A stretch of DNA of 64,000 bases, taken from the NCBI GenBank assembly GCA_963735465.1, contig CAVTLA010000001.1, positions 2,480,001 to 2,544,000 of the forward strand. The letters are read 5' to 3'. Position 1 is the stretch's first letter, and each line of letters opens with the position of its first letter. Under the pieces are notes generated by a model. The model was not told the DNA's origin. It saw only the letters and a list, made by a program, of their open reading frames with translations, and did not search any database. Below are positions 7,959-17,254 of this stretch, in pieces. The stretch is from DASZHJ01 sp963735465 (GTDB lineage Bacteria; Pseudomonadota; Alphaproteobacteria; ATCC43930; CGMCC-115725). The translations under genes and the position numbers were made by a program.

Positions 7959-9694
7959 GCCCCACAGCCCTGCGCCTTGACGCGATAGATCGAGCTGTAT
8001 TTGCCGTGGAAGACTTGCTCGAGCGCGGATGATTCCACCGCGAGGTTGGCGGGCAGCAGGAAATAGGCGGTGTCGCCCTGCCCCGCCTCGGCGACGAATT
8101 CGCAGAGCGCGCGAGGCGAGGTCGGTGTCGGCGTCGTGACGGCGGCGATGTAGCGGCGGCGGCGCTCGTCGCGGTCGGTCCAGGTCACGTAGGGATTGGA
8201 GTGCAGCTCCGGCGTCGCCACGAGGCGACGGGCGGCGGCCATCACGGCGAAGGCCTGCGGCTCCTCCCAATCCCGCACCACGCTGGTGACGAAGAGATCC
8301 GTCGGACTGGTGTTGGCGAGGATCCAGCGATAGGCCTCACTGTCGAAGTAGCGCTGATCGAGGCGGGCCCACTGCCGCATGCGGACCTCGAAGGCGGGGC
8401 GCATGGTGTTGCGGATCCAGGGATAGGGGTAGGTATTGATCACCTCCATGCTCTGGCCCTCGATGCGGGCGAGTTCCCGCGCCTCAAGCGACTGCGGGCG
8501 GAACAGGAACCAGAAGCTGCCGATGGCGAGCGCGGCGACCGCCGCCGCCGCCAGCACGCCCGCGCGCGGCCGGGAGACCGTGCCCGGAGACGTCTCCATC
8601 CACCAGCGCGCGCCCTCCCAGATCGTGTAGCCCATGATCGAGGCCCAGCCGGCGGCGAGGTAGAAGTGATAGTGGTTCACCGCGATGACGAAGGTGTCGC
8701 AGACCGCGTTGTGGGCGTCGGCGAAGGCGCAGGCCTCGTGCCGGGCGAGAAAGAACACGCAGACGCCGATCCAGGTGCCGAGGATCGCCACCGTGCTGCG
8801 CCCCATCGGCGCGTAGCGCCGCAGCAGGACGGCACCGACCAGGGCCAGCACGCCGGGCATGTTGAGCGCCACCAGCCGCAGGAAATCCTTGGTCTCCATG
8901 AGGTCGTCGAGCCAGGCGCCGGGCACGGGATTGGCGATGTGCAGATGGTAGTGCAGGTAGAGCGGCAGCAGGAATGCCAGCCCCCAGGCCAGCTCCACCA
9001 GCGCCACTACGGCGAGCCAGAAGACCGTGCGCAACCGGATGCCGTTCAGGACGAAGGCGTTCACCGTCACGATCGCCGACAGCAGGATCGCCGGAACGGT
9101 GTGCGCCAGAAAGGTGATGCCCAGGAGAGTTCCGATCCCGGCGGCATCGCCGAAATGCGTCGAGGCACCGTGACGATGGATGAGCGCCACGCCCAGGAAG
9201 AAGAACGCCAGGGCGAAGTCCGGCACCAACGGCCAGGGCGTGTAGGCGGCCTCGATGAAGGGATAGGTGAAGGCGCCGTTGAAGAGCACGAAGACCGCGG
9301 TCGCCGCCGCCGCCGCCGGGGCGCCGATCAGCCGGCGGTTCATCAGGAAGAAGGTGAGCGGCACCAGAAGATTGACCCAGGGGCCGATCGCGATCCAAAG
9401 GCGCATGACCGGCACGCCGGAAATCCAGGCGGCGAGCGCGCCGAGCGCCGGGATCAGCGGCGGGTACCAGCGCGCTTCCCCGGCGTAGATGGGGTCGCCG
9501 AACAAGTTGCCGTCCAGGAAGCCCTGGATGAACCCGGCGTCCCGGAGGCTATCCATGTCCGGAGGCCGATCGAGGCCGGCAATCGACTGCAAGCCCTCCA
9601 GGAGGCAAAGGCCGAGGAGCAGTGCCAACACTACCCACGTGACCCAGCGCCCGGCGGCGGTGTCAGGTCGTTCCGTCTTGCGCCCGCGATCCAT
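7955..9694 (-). CDS. Polytopic membrane protein, possible GT-C type glycosyltransferase
   Basis: A 579-residue inner-membrane protein with roughly ten to twelve hydrophobic segments (the first at about 17-38, VTWVVLALLLGLCLLEGL) and a C-terminal soluble domain from about 415 on. The early loop between the first two helices contains acidic residues (PPDMDSLRDAGFIQ), as in GT-C glycosyltransferases, but no diagnostic motif is firm. I do not recognise a named family. Convergent 4-bp overlap with the upstream acyl-CoA synthetase. Confidence 0.6.
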   Translation of the reverse strand: MDRGRKTERPDTAAGRWVTWVVLALLLGLCLLEGLQSIAGLDRPPDMDSLRDAGFIQGFLDGNLFGDPIYAGEARWYPPLIPALGALAAWISGVPVMRLWIAIGPWVNLLVPLTFFLMNRRLIGAPAAAAATAVFVLFNGAFTYPFIEAAYTPWPLVPDFALAFFFLGVALIHRHGASTHFGDAAGIGTLLGITFLAHTVPAILLSAIVTVNAFVLNGIRLRTVFWLAVVALVELAWGLAFLLPLYLHYHLHIANPVPGAWLDDLMETKDFLRLVALNMPGVLALVGAVLLRRYAPMGRSTVAILGTWIGVCVFFLARHEACAFADAHNAVCDTFVIAVNHYHFYLAAGWASIMGYTIWEGARWWMETSPGTVSRPRAGVLAAAAVAALAIGSFWFLFRPQSLEARELARIEGQSMEVINTYPYPWIRNTMRPAFEVRMRQWARLDQRYFDSEAYRWILANTSPTDLFVTSVVRDWEEPQAFAVMAAARRLVATPELHSNPYVTWTDRDERRRRYIAAVTTPTPTSPRALCEFVAEAGQGDTAYFLLPANLAVESSALEQVFHGKYSSIYRVKAQGCGA

Positions 9695-9842
9695 GCATCA
9701 GGGAGTTTATCCGTCGGTGCGTTTGCGAACAACTCTCTGCCGCCGGCCGTCAGGTCGGCGCCGCGCCAACGGCAGCGCGCACAAGACCGACTTCCTATCG
9801 CCGCGGGGGCGAAAGGTTAAGGCCGGTGATGAGGGGGAGCTG

Positions 9843-10013
9843 CTAGTTCTGACGCTCTAGCTCGGATATCTCGTCTTTTATCTTTAGCTTTTGCCGCTTG
9901 ATATCGTGGACCATTTCGTCGTTCGGCAGCGGTCGGTGGACTTCTTCCTCGAGCGCATGTTCAAGGCTCTGATGCCGAGCCCGAAGTGTCTGGATACGAT
10001 CCTGCAGCGACAT
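9843..10013 (-). CDS. DUF465 (YdcH family) small protein
   Basis: A 56-residue helical protein starting MSLQDRIQTLRARHQSLEHA and ending in a basic helix (MVHDIKRQKLKIKDEI). This is the DUF465/YdcH pattern, a short antiparallel coiled coil of unknown function. AGGAGG precedes the ATG at 10013. Divergent from ubiX. A second member of the family is encoded at 13318. Confidence 0.85.
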   Translation of the reverse strand: MSLQDRIQTLRARHQSLEHALEEEVHRPLPNDEMVHDIKRQKLKIKDEISELERQN

Positions 10014-10145
10014 AAGGGCGCCTCCTGTATCAGACGAACGGTCCCCAATGGTCCTCCTCTGGAGGCCGGGGATCAACAGAGATATGCTGCGCCACCGCCC
10101 GGGTTCCACCCCCCTACGGAAGGGCGACTCGGGAAGAAAGGCGCC

Positions 10146-10757
10146 ATGGCCAGTAAACAAAGATTAATCATCGGGTTGAGCGGCGCCTCCGGGATCATCT
10201 ACGGGATCCGGCTGCTGCAGCTCCTGCGCCCCCTTCCGGTGGAGACCCATCTCGTCGTCACCCGCGCGGCCGAGGTGACGCTCGCCCACGAGACCGATCT
10301 CAAGGTGCAGCAGGTCCACGCACTGGCCGATCACGTCCACGCCGCCGCCGACATGGCGGCGCCGATCTCGTCGGGATCGTTCAAGACCGCGGGCATGATC
10401 GTGGCGCCCTGCTCCATCAAGAGCGCCGCCGAGATCGCCACCGGCGCGACCTCCACCTTGCTCACGCGCGCCGCCGACGTCACCCTCAAGGAGCGCCGCC
10501 GCCTCGTGCTGATGGTGCGCGAGACGCCGCTCCATACCGGACACCTGCGCACGCTGACGACGCTCTCGGAGCTCGGCGCCATCGTCGCCCCGCCGGTGCC
10601 GGCTTTCTACGCGCGGCCCGCGAGCCTCGAGGAGATGGTGGATCACACCATCGGCCGCGTGCTTGACCTCTTCGAGCTGGAGAGCGGCAGCATGGAGCGC
10701 TGGGGCGAGCCTCGACCTCCAGGCATCGAGCCGCTGCGCCGGCCGCGCTCGCGCTGA
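10146..10757 (+). CDS. ubiX: Flavin prenyltransferase UbiX
   Basis: A 203-residue UbiX/Pad1 enzyme that prenylates FMN to make the cofactor for UbiD-type decarboxylases, used in ubiquinone synthesis. Motifs: the N-terminal flavin-binding GLSGASGIIYGIRLL, PCSIKSAAEIATG, and the RRLVLMVRETPLHTGHLR segment with the conserved Arg and Glu. No UbiD is in the window. The C-terminal tail (about 15 residues, RPPGIEPLRRPRSR) is slightly longer than usual. The start at 10146 is where homologues begin. Confidence 0.93.
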   Translation: MASKQRLIIGLSGASGIIYGIRLLQLLRPLPVETHLVVTRAAEVTLAHETDLKVQQVHALADHVHAAADMAAPISSGSFKTAGMIVAPCSIKSAAEIATGATSTLLTRAADVTLKERRRLVLMVRETPLHTGHLRTLTTLSELGAIVAPPVPAFYARPASLEEMVDHTIGRVLDLFELESGSMERWGEPRPPGIEPLRRPRSR

Positions 10758-10772
10758 CCCTCGGGAACGTCC

Positions 10773-11999
10773 TCAGCGCTCGCTGATGAAACCGGGCGGC
10801 TCGTAATGCGGTGCCCGCAGCGTGAAGCCATCGAGGACCGCCGCCGCGTCGATGACCGTGCCCTTGGGCGCGCAGTAGTAGCCGTCGATGCGGCTGTAGA
10901 GCCGCAGCACGCTGTCGTCGCGCCGGTTCTCGGTGAATATGACGCATGGCCCTTCCGAGGTATCGGCGACGGCATAGGTCGCGGTGCCCAACGCGTTCTG
11001 GTGCGTGAGCGTCGGCCCGAGGTTCGGATGGTAATCAGCGATATTGCGCCAGATCCTTGCCGCCAGCGCCGGCGGCAGCTCGAATGCGAAAGAGCGGCGC
11101 CGCTCGAGACGAGTGTAGCGCAGCGTGGCTCGCGGCCGCTCCGCTCCCATCGCCGCCCAGATCGAGACCTCCGCGACCATCGACCCGTCGCTCGGCACGC
11201 TCCAGTAATAATGCCCGACACCGGTATTGAGTCCGGGAGGCGAGAAGACCAGTCCGGTGTCGCCGCCGGTAATCGTATGCCACTCCACGTTCTCCAACGC
11301 TGTCGCCTGGGGATTCGCCGGTGGCGTGGCGACGGCGGTGACCGCATGCTCGGTGAAGATCCGCGCGACGAGGCGATCGGATTGATCGCGGGTCATGCCG
11401 ATCTGCAGCCGCTGATCGTACAGCGTGCGCAGCGCCGCCTCGTCCACCGGCGTCAGCGTGTCGTGGCTGCGGAACGGGCTCATCACCGAGGGTGCCACCA
11501 CCGAGTGATGGCCGAACCCGAAGGCGTGCATCAGCTCGTGATCGAGGCAGGCGCCCAGAGTTCCCGGCCGCTCGGTGCCCACGAACACCTGTGAGAGCTG
11601 CAGGCCATTGGCGGTGTAGATCGAGTGCGTGTAGCACGCGGCAAGCTCGTCATGCACCGCCGGCAGCGGTCCCTTCGCGAAGGCAATGGTGATCTGCGCA
11701 CCCTTGACGGTCTTGCTGCGGGTGAGAGTGATGCCGGTCAGCCCCTGGAACCGGCGCATCGTCAGCGCGATGCGCTGATCGTCGGCGGGGGAGTGGTCGC
11801 CCTCGATCGCATAGACGAGGCTGGTCTGGTTCCAGCGCACCAGGCCCTTGGTGACTCCTTCCGGCGCCACGGGATTGCCGTAGGCGAGCTCGTCGAAGAA
11901 GCGCGTGAGGCGATCGGGCCGCATCTCTCCAGGCGCGGCGGCGCAGCCGGAAAGCGCGGCAATGGTGGCGAGGAGAGAAAAAATGACACGGAGTTGCAT
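10773..11999 (-). CDS. DUF2927-like lipoprotein with metzincin-type zinc motif
   Basis: A 408-residue predicted lipoprotein: hydrophobic signal LRVIFSLLATIAAL, then a lipobox LSGC with the cysteine at 18. The central region matches the DUF2927 type and contains HELMHAFGFGHH, which fits HExxHxxGxxH, the zinc-binding signature of metzincin proteases. The Met-turn may be SVMSP shortly after. The C-terminal half is of unknown function. It is convergent with ubiX (15 bp apart). The ATG at 11999 gives the natural signal sequence. Substrate unknown; a secreted or periplasmic metalloprotease is an inference. Confidence 0.72.
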   Translation of the reverse strand: MQLRVIFSLLATIAALSGCAAAPGEMRPDRLTRFFDELAYGNPVAPEGVTKGLVRWNQTSLVYAIEGDHSPADDQRIALTMRRFQGLTGITLTRSKTVKGAQITIAFAKGPLPAVHDELAACYTHSIYTANGLQLSQVFVGTERPGTLGACLDHELMHAFGFGHHSVVAPSVMSPFRSHDTLTPVDEAALRTLYDQRLQIGMTRDQSDRLVARIFTEHAVTAVATPPANPQATALENVEWHTITGGDTGLVFSPPGLNTGVGHYYWSVPSDGSMVAEVSIWAAMGAERPRATLRYTRLERRRSFAFELPPALAARIWRNIADYHPNLGPTLTHQNALGTATYAVADTSEGPCVIFTENRRDDSVLRLYSRIDGYYCAPKGTVIDAAAVLDGFTLRAPHYEPPGFISER

Positions 12000-12102
12000 T
12001 CGGGCTCGCCTATAACATGACACCAGCAGGCGAGAAAGTACGCGACAGGCGCCACTCAACACAATCGCGCGAGTGACGTCGAAACAGGCAGGGCGAGCTG
12101 CC

Positions 12103-13194
12103 TCACTCGTCTCCGAGGGAGATACCGAGGCCGCGCGCGGTGCGGACCAGCGTGCCCTTGGCGTCGACGACCTGGGGCTCGGCGATGGCGGTCGCCAGCG
12201 GCACGTCCACTACGGCGCGGTTTTGCCACGCCACCATGCGATCGAATTTCCCGGCCGCGACCAGATCCACCGCGTGAACGCCGAAGGTCTGCGCCACCAG
12301 CCGATCGCTCCACGTGGGCTCGCCGCCACGCTGGACGTGACCCAGCACGGTGACGCGGATCTCGGCGCCGGTGAGCGGCCCCAGCGCCTCCGCCAGGTGA
12401 TGCCCGACGCCACCATAGGTGCCGCCGGTCCGGCGCTGGCGCACGCTGCGGCCCACGGGATTGCGCGCCGCCTCCGCCATCACGATGAGCGCGAAGTTGC
12501 GGCCGCGCTGACGCACCGCCGCCACGTGGCGCGCCACCGCCGCGACGCGATAGGGAATCTCCGGGATCAAAATCACGTCGGCGCCGCCGGCGATCCCGGC
12601 GGCGAGCGCGATATGACCGGCATCGCGTCCCATGACCTCGAGGATCATGACGCGGTCGTGGCTGGCCGCGGTCGGCTGCAGGCGATCGAGCGCCTCGGTC
12701 GCCACCGCCACCGCCGTGTGATATCCGACCGCGCTCTCGGTGGCGCCGACATCGTTGTCGATGGTCTTGGGGATGCCGACCAGCCGGATGTTTCCCTGCT
12801 GCGCGAGACGGCGCAGGATCGCGAAGCTGCCGTCGCCACCGACACCGATCAGGGCATCTGCGCCGGTCAGGTGATAGCCCGCGATGAAATCCGCGGAGCG
12901 GTCCCGGCGCCTGCCGCTGGGACCGGGAAACGCGAAGGGATCGCCCTTGTTGGTGGTGCCGAGAATGGTTCCGCCGCGCCGCAGGAGCGTGCTGTCGGCC
13001 TGGGCGACGCCGAGGTCGACCGCATCGACCGGACGGCCAAGCAGTCCCATGGTGCCCTGGCGGATCCCGATCACGCGCCAGCCGTAGCCCTGCACCGCGC
13101 GGCGCACCACGCCCCGAATGACCGCATTGAGGCCGGCGCAGTCGCCGCCGCTGGTGAGCAGCGCCAAGGTCTTGACGGGCGTGGAATCGGTCAT
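12103..13194 (-). CDS. pfkA: 6-phosphofructokinase (group III type)
   Basis: A 363-residue phosphofructokinase that phosphorylates fructose 6-phosphate. Motifs: LTSGGDCAGLNAVIRG at 13-28, GGDGS at 119-123, PKTIDND at 142-148 with the catalytic Asp, MGRDAGHIAL, and HVQRGG near the C-terminus. The Gly in GGDGS is the residue usual in ATP enzymes, while the Lys in PKTIDND is usual in PPi enzymes; this mixed pair occurs in group III, so the phosphoryl donor is uncertain. The start is the ATG at 13194 (an ATG at 13221 is possible). Confidence 0.9.
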   Translation of the reverse strand: MTDSTPVKTLALLTSGGDCAGLNAVIRGVVRRAVQGYGWRVIGIRQGTMGLLGRPVDAVDLGVAQADSTLLRRGGTILGTTNKGDPFAFPGPSGRRRDRSADFIAGYHLTGADALIGVGGDGSFAILRRLAQQGNIRLVGIPKTIDNDVGATESAVGYHTAVAVATEALDRLQPTAASHDRVMILEVMGRDAGHIALAAGIAGGADVILIPEIPYRVAAVARHVAAVRQRGRNFALIVMAEAARNPVGRSVRQRRTGGTYGGVGHHLAEALGPLTGAEIRVTVLGHVQRGGEPTWSDRLVAQTFGVHAVDLVAAGKFDRMVAWQNRAVVDVPLATAIAEPQVVDAKGTLVRTARGLGISLGDE

Positions 13195-13250
13195 TCCCTC
13201 AGCGGTCTCCCCGGTGCGCACCTGCGGGTGCCGTTAACCATGCCGGACGC

Positions 13251-13280
13251 TTCGCCTCGCAGAGCATAGTCTGGTATAAA
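13251..13280 (+). promoter_or_regulatory. Candidate sigma-70 promoter for the DUF465 gene
   Basis: TATAAA at 13275-13280 is a good -10 element. A weak -35 (TTCGCC, 13251-13256) lies 18 bp upstream. The DUF465 start is 38 bp downstream. Confidence 0.35.
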
Positions 13281-13317
13281 AGCCGGCCTACAGAAAACCC
13301 GCCCATTCACGCTGCAA

Positions 13318-13521
13318 ATGGATCTCGATCTCGAAGCGATCAAAGCTCGCTTGGAGCAGCTCCGAAGCGAGCACCGCGACCTCGACGGATTGATTCCGCG
13401 CATCGCCGAGGAGTCGCCGTTCAATCAGCTTGAGATCCAGCGTCTCAAGAAGCGGAAGCTCGTCCTCAAGGATCTCATCGCCAAGCTCGAAAACCAGCTG
13501 GTCCCCGATATCATCGCTTGA
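13318..13521 (+). CDS. DUF465 (YdcH family) small protein
   Basis: A 67-residue helical protein, MDLDLEAIKARLEQLRSEHR, with the family's basic second helix (LEIQRLKKRKLVLKDLIAKL). Predicted antiparallel coiled coil of unknown function. It is clearly diverged from the other DUF465 protein at 9843-10013, so this is not a recent duplication. It lies between the divergent pfkA and a convergent diguanylate cyclase gene. Confidence 0.87.
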   Translation: MDLDLEAIKARLEQLRSEHRDLDGLIPRIAEESPFNQLEIQRLKKRKLVLKDLIAKLENQLVPDIIA

Positions 13522-13540
13522 GATCGATGAGCGGGCGCGA

Positions 13541-14260
13541 TCAGACCTTGGCCGGCGCGCCGCCGCGCTTACGCACATACATGGCCCGGTCCGCGGCATC
13601 CAGCGCCTCGCCCGCCTCGACATCGCCGCGGAACGAGTGAACGCCATAGGCGATATCGAGCACGATGGCATGGCCTTGCCAGGACAGCGGCTGATGGCGG
13701 ACCGCCTCGGCAAGCTGCGCCGCCTTGGCTTCCGCGATCTCCTGATCCGCCTGCACCAGCAGCACGCCGAACTCGTCGCCACCGAGGCGCGCCACCACAT
13801 CCGTGTTGCGCACATTCTCCACCAGGGCGCGCGAGATCTGTACCAGGGCGGCATCGCCGGCGGCGTGGCCGTAACCGTCGTTGATCGCCTTCAGATGGTT
13901 GACGTCGGCATAGACGATGCTTGCCGGCGTGCCGTAGCGCCGGGCGAAGCCCACCATGCGCGTGACCTCCCGCAGGAAGGCGCGCCGGTTGGCGATCGGC
14001 ATCAGCGGATCCTCGTCCGCGAGCCGCTCGAGGTAGTCGATCCGCTCCCGCGCATCGCCGAGCTCGCCGCGAAGCTGATCGACCTCCGCCAGAAGCATCG
14101 TCATCGCCTGCCGCACGCGGGGCGTGAGCTCGGTCTCGGGAACACCCGGAAGAGGTACCGACTCGCCGGCAGCGCTGGCGCTGTTCGGGCCGGAGGACGG
14201 GGATTTGTCGCGCGGAAGGCTGGAAACGTGCTGGCGCGGCTTCGTTTCGCGGATTTGCAT
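13541..14260 (-). CDS. Diguanylate cyclase (GGDEF domain)
   Basis: A 239-residue protein: a low-complexity start, a helical segment about 45-82 that may form a coiled coil, then a GGDEF domain from about 83. The active-site motif GGDEF is at 160-164 and the inhibitory site RxxD (RNTD) at 151-154, so product inhibition by c-di-GMP is likely. There is no transmembrane or recognised sensory domain. Start at 14260 is chosen because longer forms would run into purE on the other strand. Synthesises c-di-GMP from two GTP; the signal that controls it is unknown. Confidence 0.87.
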   Translation of the reverse strand: MQIRETKPRQHVSSLPRDKSPSSGPNSASAAGESVPLPGVPETELTPRVRQAMTMLLAEVDQLRGELGDARERIDYLERLADEDPLMPIANRRAFLREVTRMVGFARRYGTPASIVYADVNHLKAINDGYGHAAGDAALVQISRALVENVRNTDVVARLGGDEFGVLLVQADQEIAEAKAAQLAEAVRHQPLSWQGHAIVLDIAYGVHSFRGDVEAGEALDAADRAMYVRKRGGAPAKV

Positions 14261-14420
14261 GCGTGGCAGGGACCGCCTGTTTCCTCTACTGCGCCGGTCG
14301 CGGCGTGCAGGGACGAGAATACGACAAATTCCGGCACAATACCACCGGTGGTGCTTGCCCCGGGATCGACGCCCCCTATAATGCGCGCTCTCCTCCAGGC
14401 GTTTCCGAGGCTTGACGCGC

Positions 14421-14933
14421 ATGGCGAGCGATCGGCCGACGGTCGGCATCATCATGGGAAGCCAGTCCGATTGGGAGACGCTGCGTCACGCCGCGGCGAC
14501 TCTCGACCGGCTCCGCATTCCCCACGAAACCCGGATCGTGTCGGCGCACCGCACGCCGGAGCGGCTCTATGCCTACGCCCATGACGCGCGCGGCCGCGGG
14601 CTCAAGGTCATCATCGCCGGCGCCGGCGGCGCCGCCCATCTGCCGGGCATGACGGCGTCCATGACCCTGCTCCCGGTGCTCGGCGTTCCCATCGAGACCC
14701 AGACCCTCAAGGGCATGGACAGCCTCCTCTCCATCGTCCAGATGCCCGGCGGCGTGCCGGTCGGCACCCTCGCCATCGGCAAGGCCGGCGCCATCAACGC
14801 GGCGCTGCTCGCCGCCGCCATCCTCGCCACCGGCGATGCCAAGGTGGCTGCCGCCCTGGAGCGCTTCCGCTCCGAGCAGACCGCGGCGGTCGCCGAGCAG
14901 CCCGTCGACGCTCCGCCGCCGGCGAAGGAATGA
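14421..14933 (+). CDS. purE: N5-carboxyaminoimidazole ribonucleotide mutase
   Basis: A 170-residue class I PurE that converts N5-CAIR to CAIR in purine synthesis. Motifs: GIIMGSQSDWETL, the catalytic histidine in SAHRTPERLY, and AGAGGAAHLPGM. The last 20 residues (rich in Ala and Pro) extend past the usual end. Its stop overlaps the purK start as ATGA, so the two are translationally coupled. Confidence 0.95.
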   Translation: MASDRPTVGIIMGSQSDWETLRHAAATLDRLRIPHETRIVSAHRTPERLYAYAHDARGRGLKVIIAGAGGAAHLPGMTASMTLLPVLGVPIETQTLKGMDSLLSIVQMPGGVPVGTLAIGKAGAINAALLAAAILATGDAKVAAALERFRSEQTAAVAEQPVDAPPPAKE

Positions 14934-16006
14934 TCCCGCCCGGCGCCACCATCGGGATTCTCGGTGGCGGCCAGCTTGGTCGCATGACCGCGCTGGCGGC
15001 AGCCTCGCTCGGCTACAAGAGCCACATCTTCTGCCCCGACCCCGAGAGCCCGGCGAAGCACGTCACCCGCTTCTTCACCACCGCCGCCTATGACGACCGC
15101 GCGGCGCTGGAGCGCTTCGCCGCCGCCGTCGACGTCATCACCTTCGAGTTCGAGAACGTACCGGCGGAGACCGCGGAGTTTCTGGCCACCCTGAAGCCGG
15201 TGCGGCCGGGCGCGGCGGTGCTGCGGATCACCCAGGACCGGCTCAAGGAGAAGAATTTCCTGCGCTCGATCAATGTCGCCACCACGGACTATCGCGAGGT
15301 GACGGATCCGGCATCCCTGGCGGTCGCCGTGCGCGAGCTGGGACTGCCGGCGGTGCTGAAGACCGTGCGCATGGGCTACGACGGCAAGGGTCAGGTGAAA
15401 ATCGCCGCCGACGGCGATCTCGACGCCCGCTGGGCCGAGATGGGGGCCGACGTCGGCATCCTCGAGGGTTTCGTCGACTTCGCCTGCGAGATCTCCGTGA
15501 TCGTAGCCCGCGGCACATCGGGCGGCGGCGCGGCGTACCGGCCGGTCGAGAACCAGCACGCCCACCACATCCTCGACACGACGATCGCGCCGGCGCGCGT
15601 CGCGCCCGAGATCGCCATGCGCGCCGAGGCGATCGCCCGTCACGTGACGGAGAAGCTCGACGTGGTGGGGCTGCTGGCGGTGGAGATGTTCGTGAAGCCG
15701 GACGGCCAGGTGCTGGTGAACGAGCTGGCGGCGCGGCCGCACAACTCAGGCCACTGGACCCTCGATGCCTGCACCACGAGCCAGTTCGAGCAGCTGGTGC
15801 GCGCGGTCTGCGAGCTGCCGCTGGGCTCGCCCGAGCCGCACTCCGACGCCGTGATGAAGAACCTCATCGGCGCCGATGTGGAGAAATGGCGCGAGGCGCT
15901 CGGCGAGCCCAACGCCAAGCTCCATCTCTACGGCAAGGAGAAGGCGCGGCCGGGCCGCAAGATGGGCCACGTCACGCGCCTCTTCCCCCGTCGCAAGGAA
16001 AGCTAG
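14930..16006 (+). CDS. purK: N5-carboxyaminoimidazole ribonucleotide synthase
   Basis: A 358-residue ATP-grasp enzyme that makes N5-CAIR from AIR, bicarbonate and ATP, the step before PurE. Motifs: GILGGGQLGRM at the N-terminus, the ATP-grasp segment LKTVRMGYDGKGQ, EMFV, and NELAARPHNSGHWT at the active site. Overlaps purE by four bases. Length matches the family. Ends 4 bp before the convergent GST gene. Confidence 0.95.
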   Translation: MIPPGATIGILGGGQLGRMTALAAASLGYKSHIFCPDPESPAKHVTRFFTTAAYDDRAALERFAAAVDVITFEFENVPAETAEFLATLKPVRPGAAVLRITQDRLKEKNFLRSINVATTDYREVTDPASLAVAVRELGLPAVLKTVRMGYDGKGQVKIAADGDLDARWAEMGADVGILEGFVDFACEISVIVARGTSGGGAAYRPVENQHAHHILDTTIAPARVAPEIAMRAEAIARHVTEKLDVVGLLAVEMFVKPDGQVLVNELAARPHNSGHWTLDACTTSQFEQLVRAVCELPLGSPEPHSDAVMKNLIGADVEKWREALGEPNAKLHLYGKEKARPGRKMGHVTRLFPRRKES

Positions 16007-16010
16007 GCGC

Positions 16011-16619
16011 CTACTTCAGCAGCCCCTCGGCCTTCAGCGTCGCCTGCACCGCCGGACGCTCGGCGATCCGCGCCTGATAGGCCTGCAGCACCGGCCACTT
16101 GCCGTAATCGATGTTGTGGTGCTTGCCCCAGCCGAGGATGGTGAAGAGATAGGCGTCGGCGACGGTGTAGGTCGTGCCCATCAGGTAGGGCTTGCCCTCG
16201 AGCTTCTTGGAGAGGACATCGAAGCGCTGCGCCAGGGTGTCCTTCACCGTCTGCTTCCACTGGTCCGGCGCGTTGGGATTGAACAGCGGGCTGAAGCCCT
16301 TGTGGATCTCGCTGGCGACGTAGTTGAGCCACTCCTGCAGGCGATAGCGCTCCAAGGTGCCGGCGGCCGGCGCGAGCTTGGAGTCGGGCTTGCGGTCGGC
16401 GATATACTGCACGATCGCCGACCCCTCGGTCAGCACCTGGCCGTCGTCGAGCTCGAGCGTGGGTACCTGCCCTTTGGCGTTGATCGACCGGAAATCGCCG
16501 CCGCTGGCCGTGGTCTTGGCCTTGAGGTCGACCTTCTCGAGATCGAAGGACAGCCCCGCCTCGCGCAGCGCGATGTGCGGCGAGAGCGAGCAGGCGCCGG
16601 GGGAATAATAGAGCTTCAT
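16011..16619 (-). CDS. Glutathione S-transferase
   Basis: A 202-residue beta-class GST. The thioredoxin-like N-terminal domain has MKLYYSPGACSLSPHI, with the conserved Tyr/Ser/Cys region, and QVPTLELDDG with the cis-proline. The all-alpha C-terminal domain includes TVADAYLFTILGW, the N-capping box. Detoxifies electrophiles with glutathione in the cytoplasm. It is divergent from an HxlR-type repressor, which probably controls it. Confidence 0.92.
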   Translation of the reverse strand: MKLYYSPGACSLSPHIALREAGLSFDLEKVDLKAKTTASGGDFRSINAKGQVPTLELDDGQVLTEGSAIVQYIADRKPDSKLAPAAGTLERYRLQEWLNYVASEIHKGFSPLFNPNAPDQWKQTVKDTLAQRFDVLSKKLEGKPYLMGTTYTVADAYLFTILGWGKHHNIDYGKWPVLQAYQARIAERPAVQATLKAEGLLK

Positions 16620-16783
16620 CGTGGTCTCCCTGGGTTGCGGATTTCTTGAAGCGAGGCATGGCGCTCGGTCCACCCGGCCATCACTTCCGAAAGTATAGTA
16701 ACAGACATTTCAGAATTGTGGCAAGCCCGGGCGACACCGGCTTCCCTTCCGCCATCCGAATGCCCATACTTAGGGGTGACGCC

Positions 16784-17200
16784 ATGAGCACGCCACGCCC
16801 CAACTCCCGGCACTCCGAGCATCTCTGCCCGAAATTCCAGGCGGCGATGGACGTGCTGTCGCGGCCGTGGAGCGGCCTCGTGATGGCGCTCCTGGCGCAG
16901 GAAGGCCCGCTCCGCTTCAGCATGATGCGCGAGCTCCTGAGCCCGATGGGCGACCGCATGCTGTCGGCGCGCCTCAAGGAGCTGGAGGCGCGCGGGCTGG
17001 TGACGCGCGAGGTGGCGGCGGGGCCGCCGGTGCGGGTGAGCTATGCCCTGACCGACCTCGGCCACGGTTTCGGCGACGTCTATCGCGCCATGGGCCGCTG
17101 GGGCGAGCGCCTTGCCGCGGCGGCGGCGACACGACCGCGCAGCAGATCCAGATCGAGCAAGAAGAACGGCGACGCCAAGCGGGCGATCCCGAACCGGTAG
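16784..17200 (+). CDS. HxlR family transcriptional regulator
   Basis: A 138-residue winged-helix regulator. The HxlR signature is visible: CPKFQAAMDVLSRPWSGLVMALL, then FSMMRELL, MLSARLKELEARGLVTRE, and YALTDLG. The usual N-terminal cysteine is present (HLCPKF), which in some members senses electrophiles or redox state. The basic tail after 115 is extra. It is divergent from GST across a 164-bp AT-richer gap, the normal layout for a repressor of a detoxification gene. Confidence 0.88.
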   Translation: MSTPRPNSRHSEHLCPKFQAAMDVLSRPWSGLVMALLAQEGPLRFSMMRELLSPMGDRMLSARLKELEARGLVTREVAAGPPVRVSYALTDLGHGFGDVYRAMGRWGERLAAAAATRPRSRSRSSKKNGDAKRAIPNR

Positions 17201-17254
17201 GAGGAGACCCATGTCCGCGCAAGGTGGCGGCGAAACCCTGAAAGAGGATCCACG

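Noticed and set aside
8201..9820. Long plus-strand frame opposite the polytopic membrane protein
   Set aside because: Antisense shadow; low-complexity charged composition.
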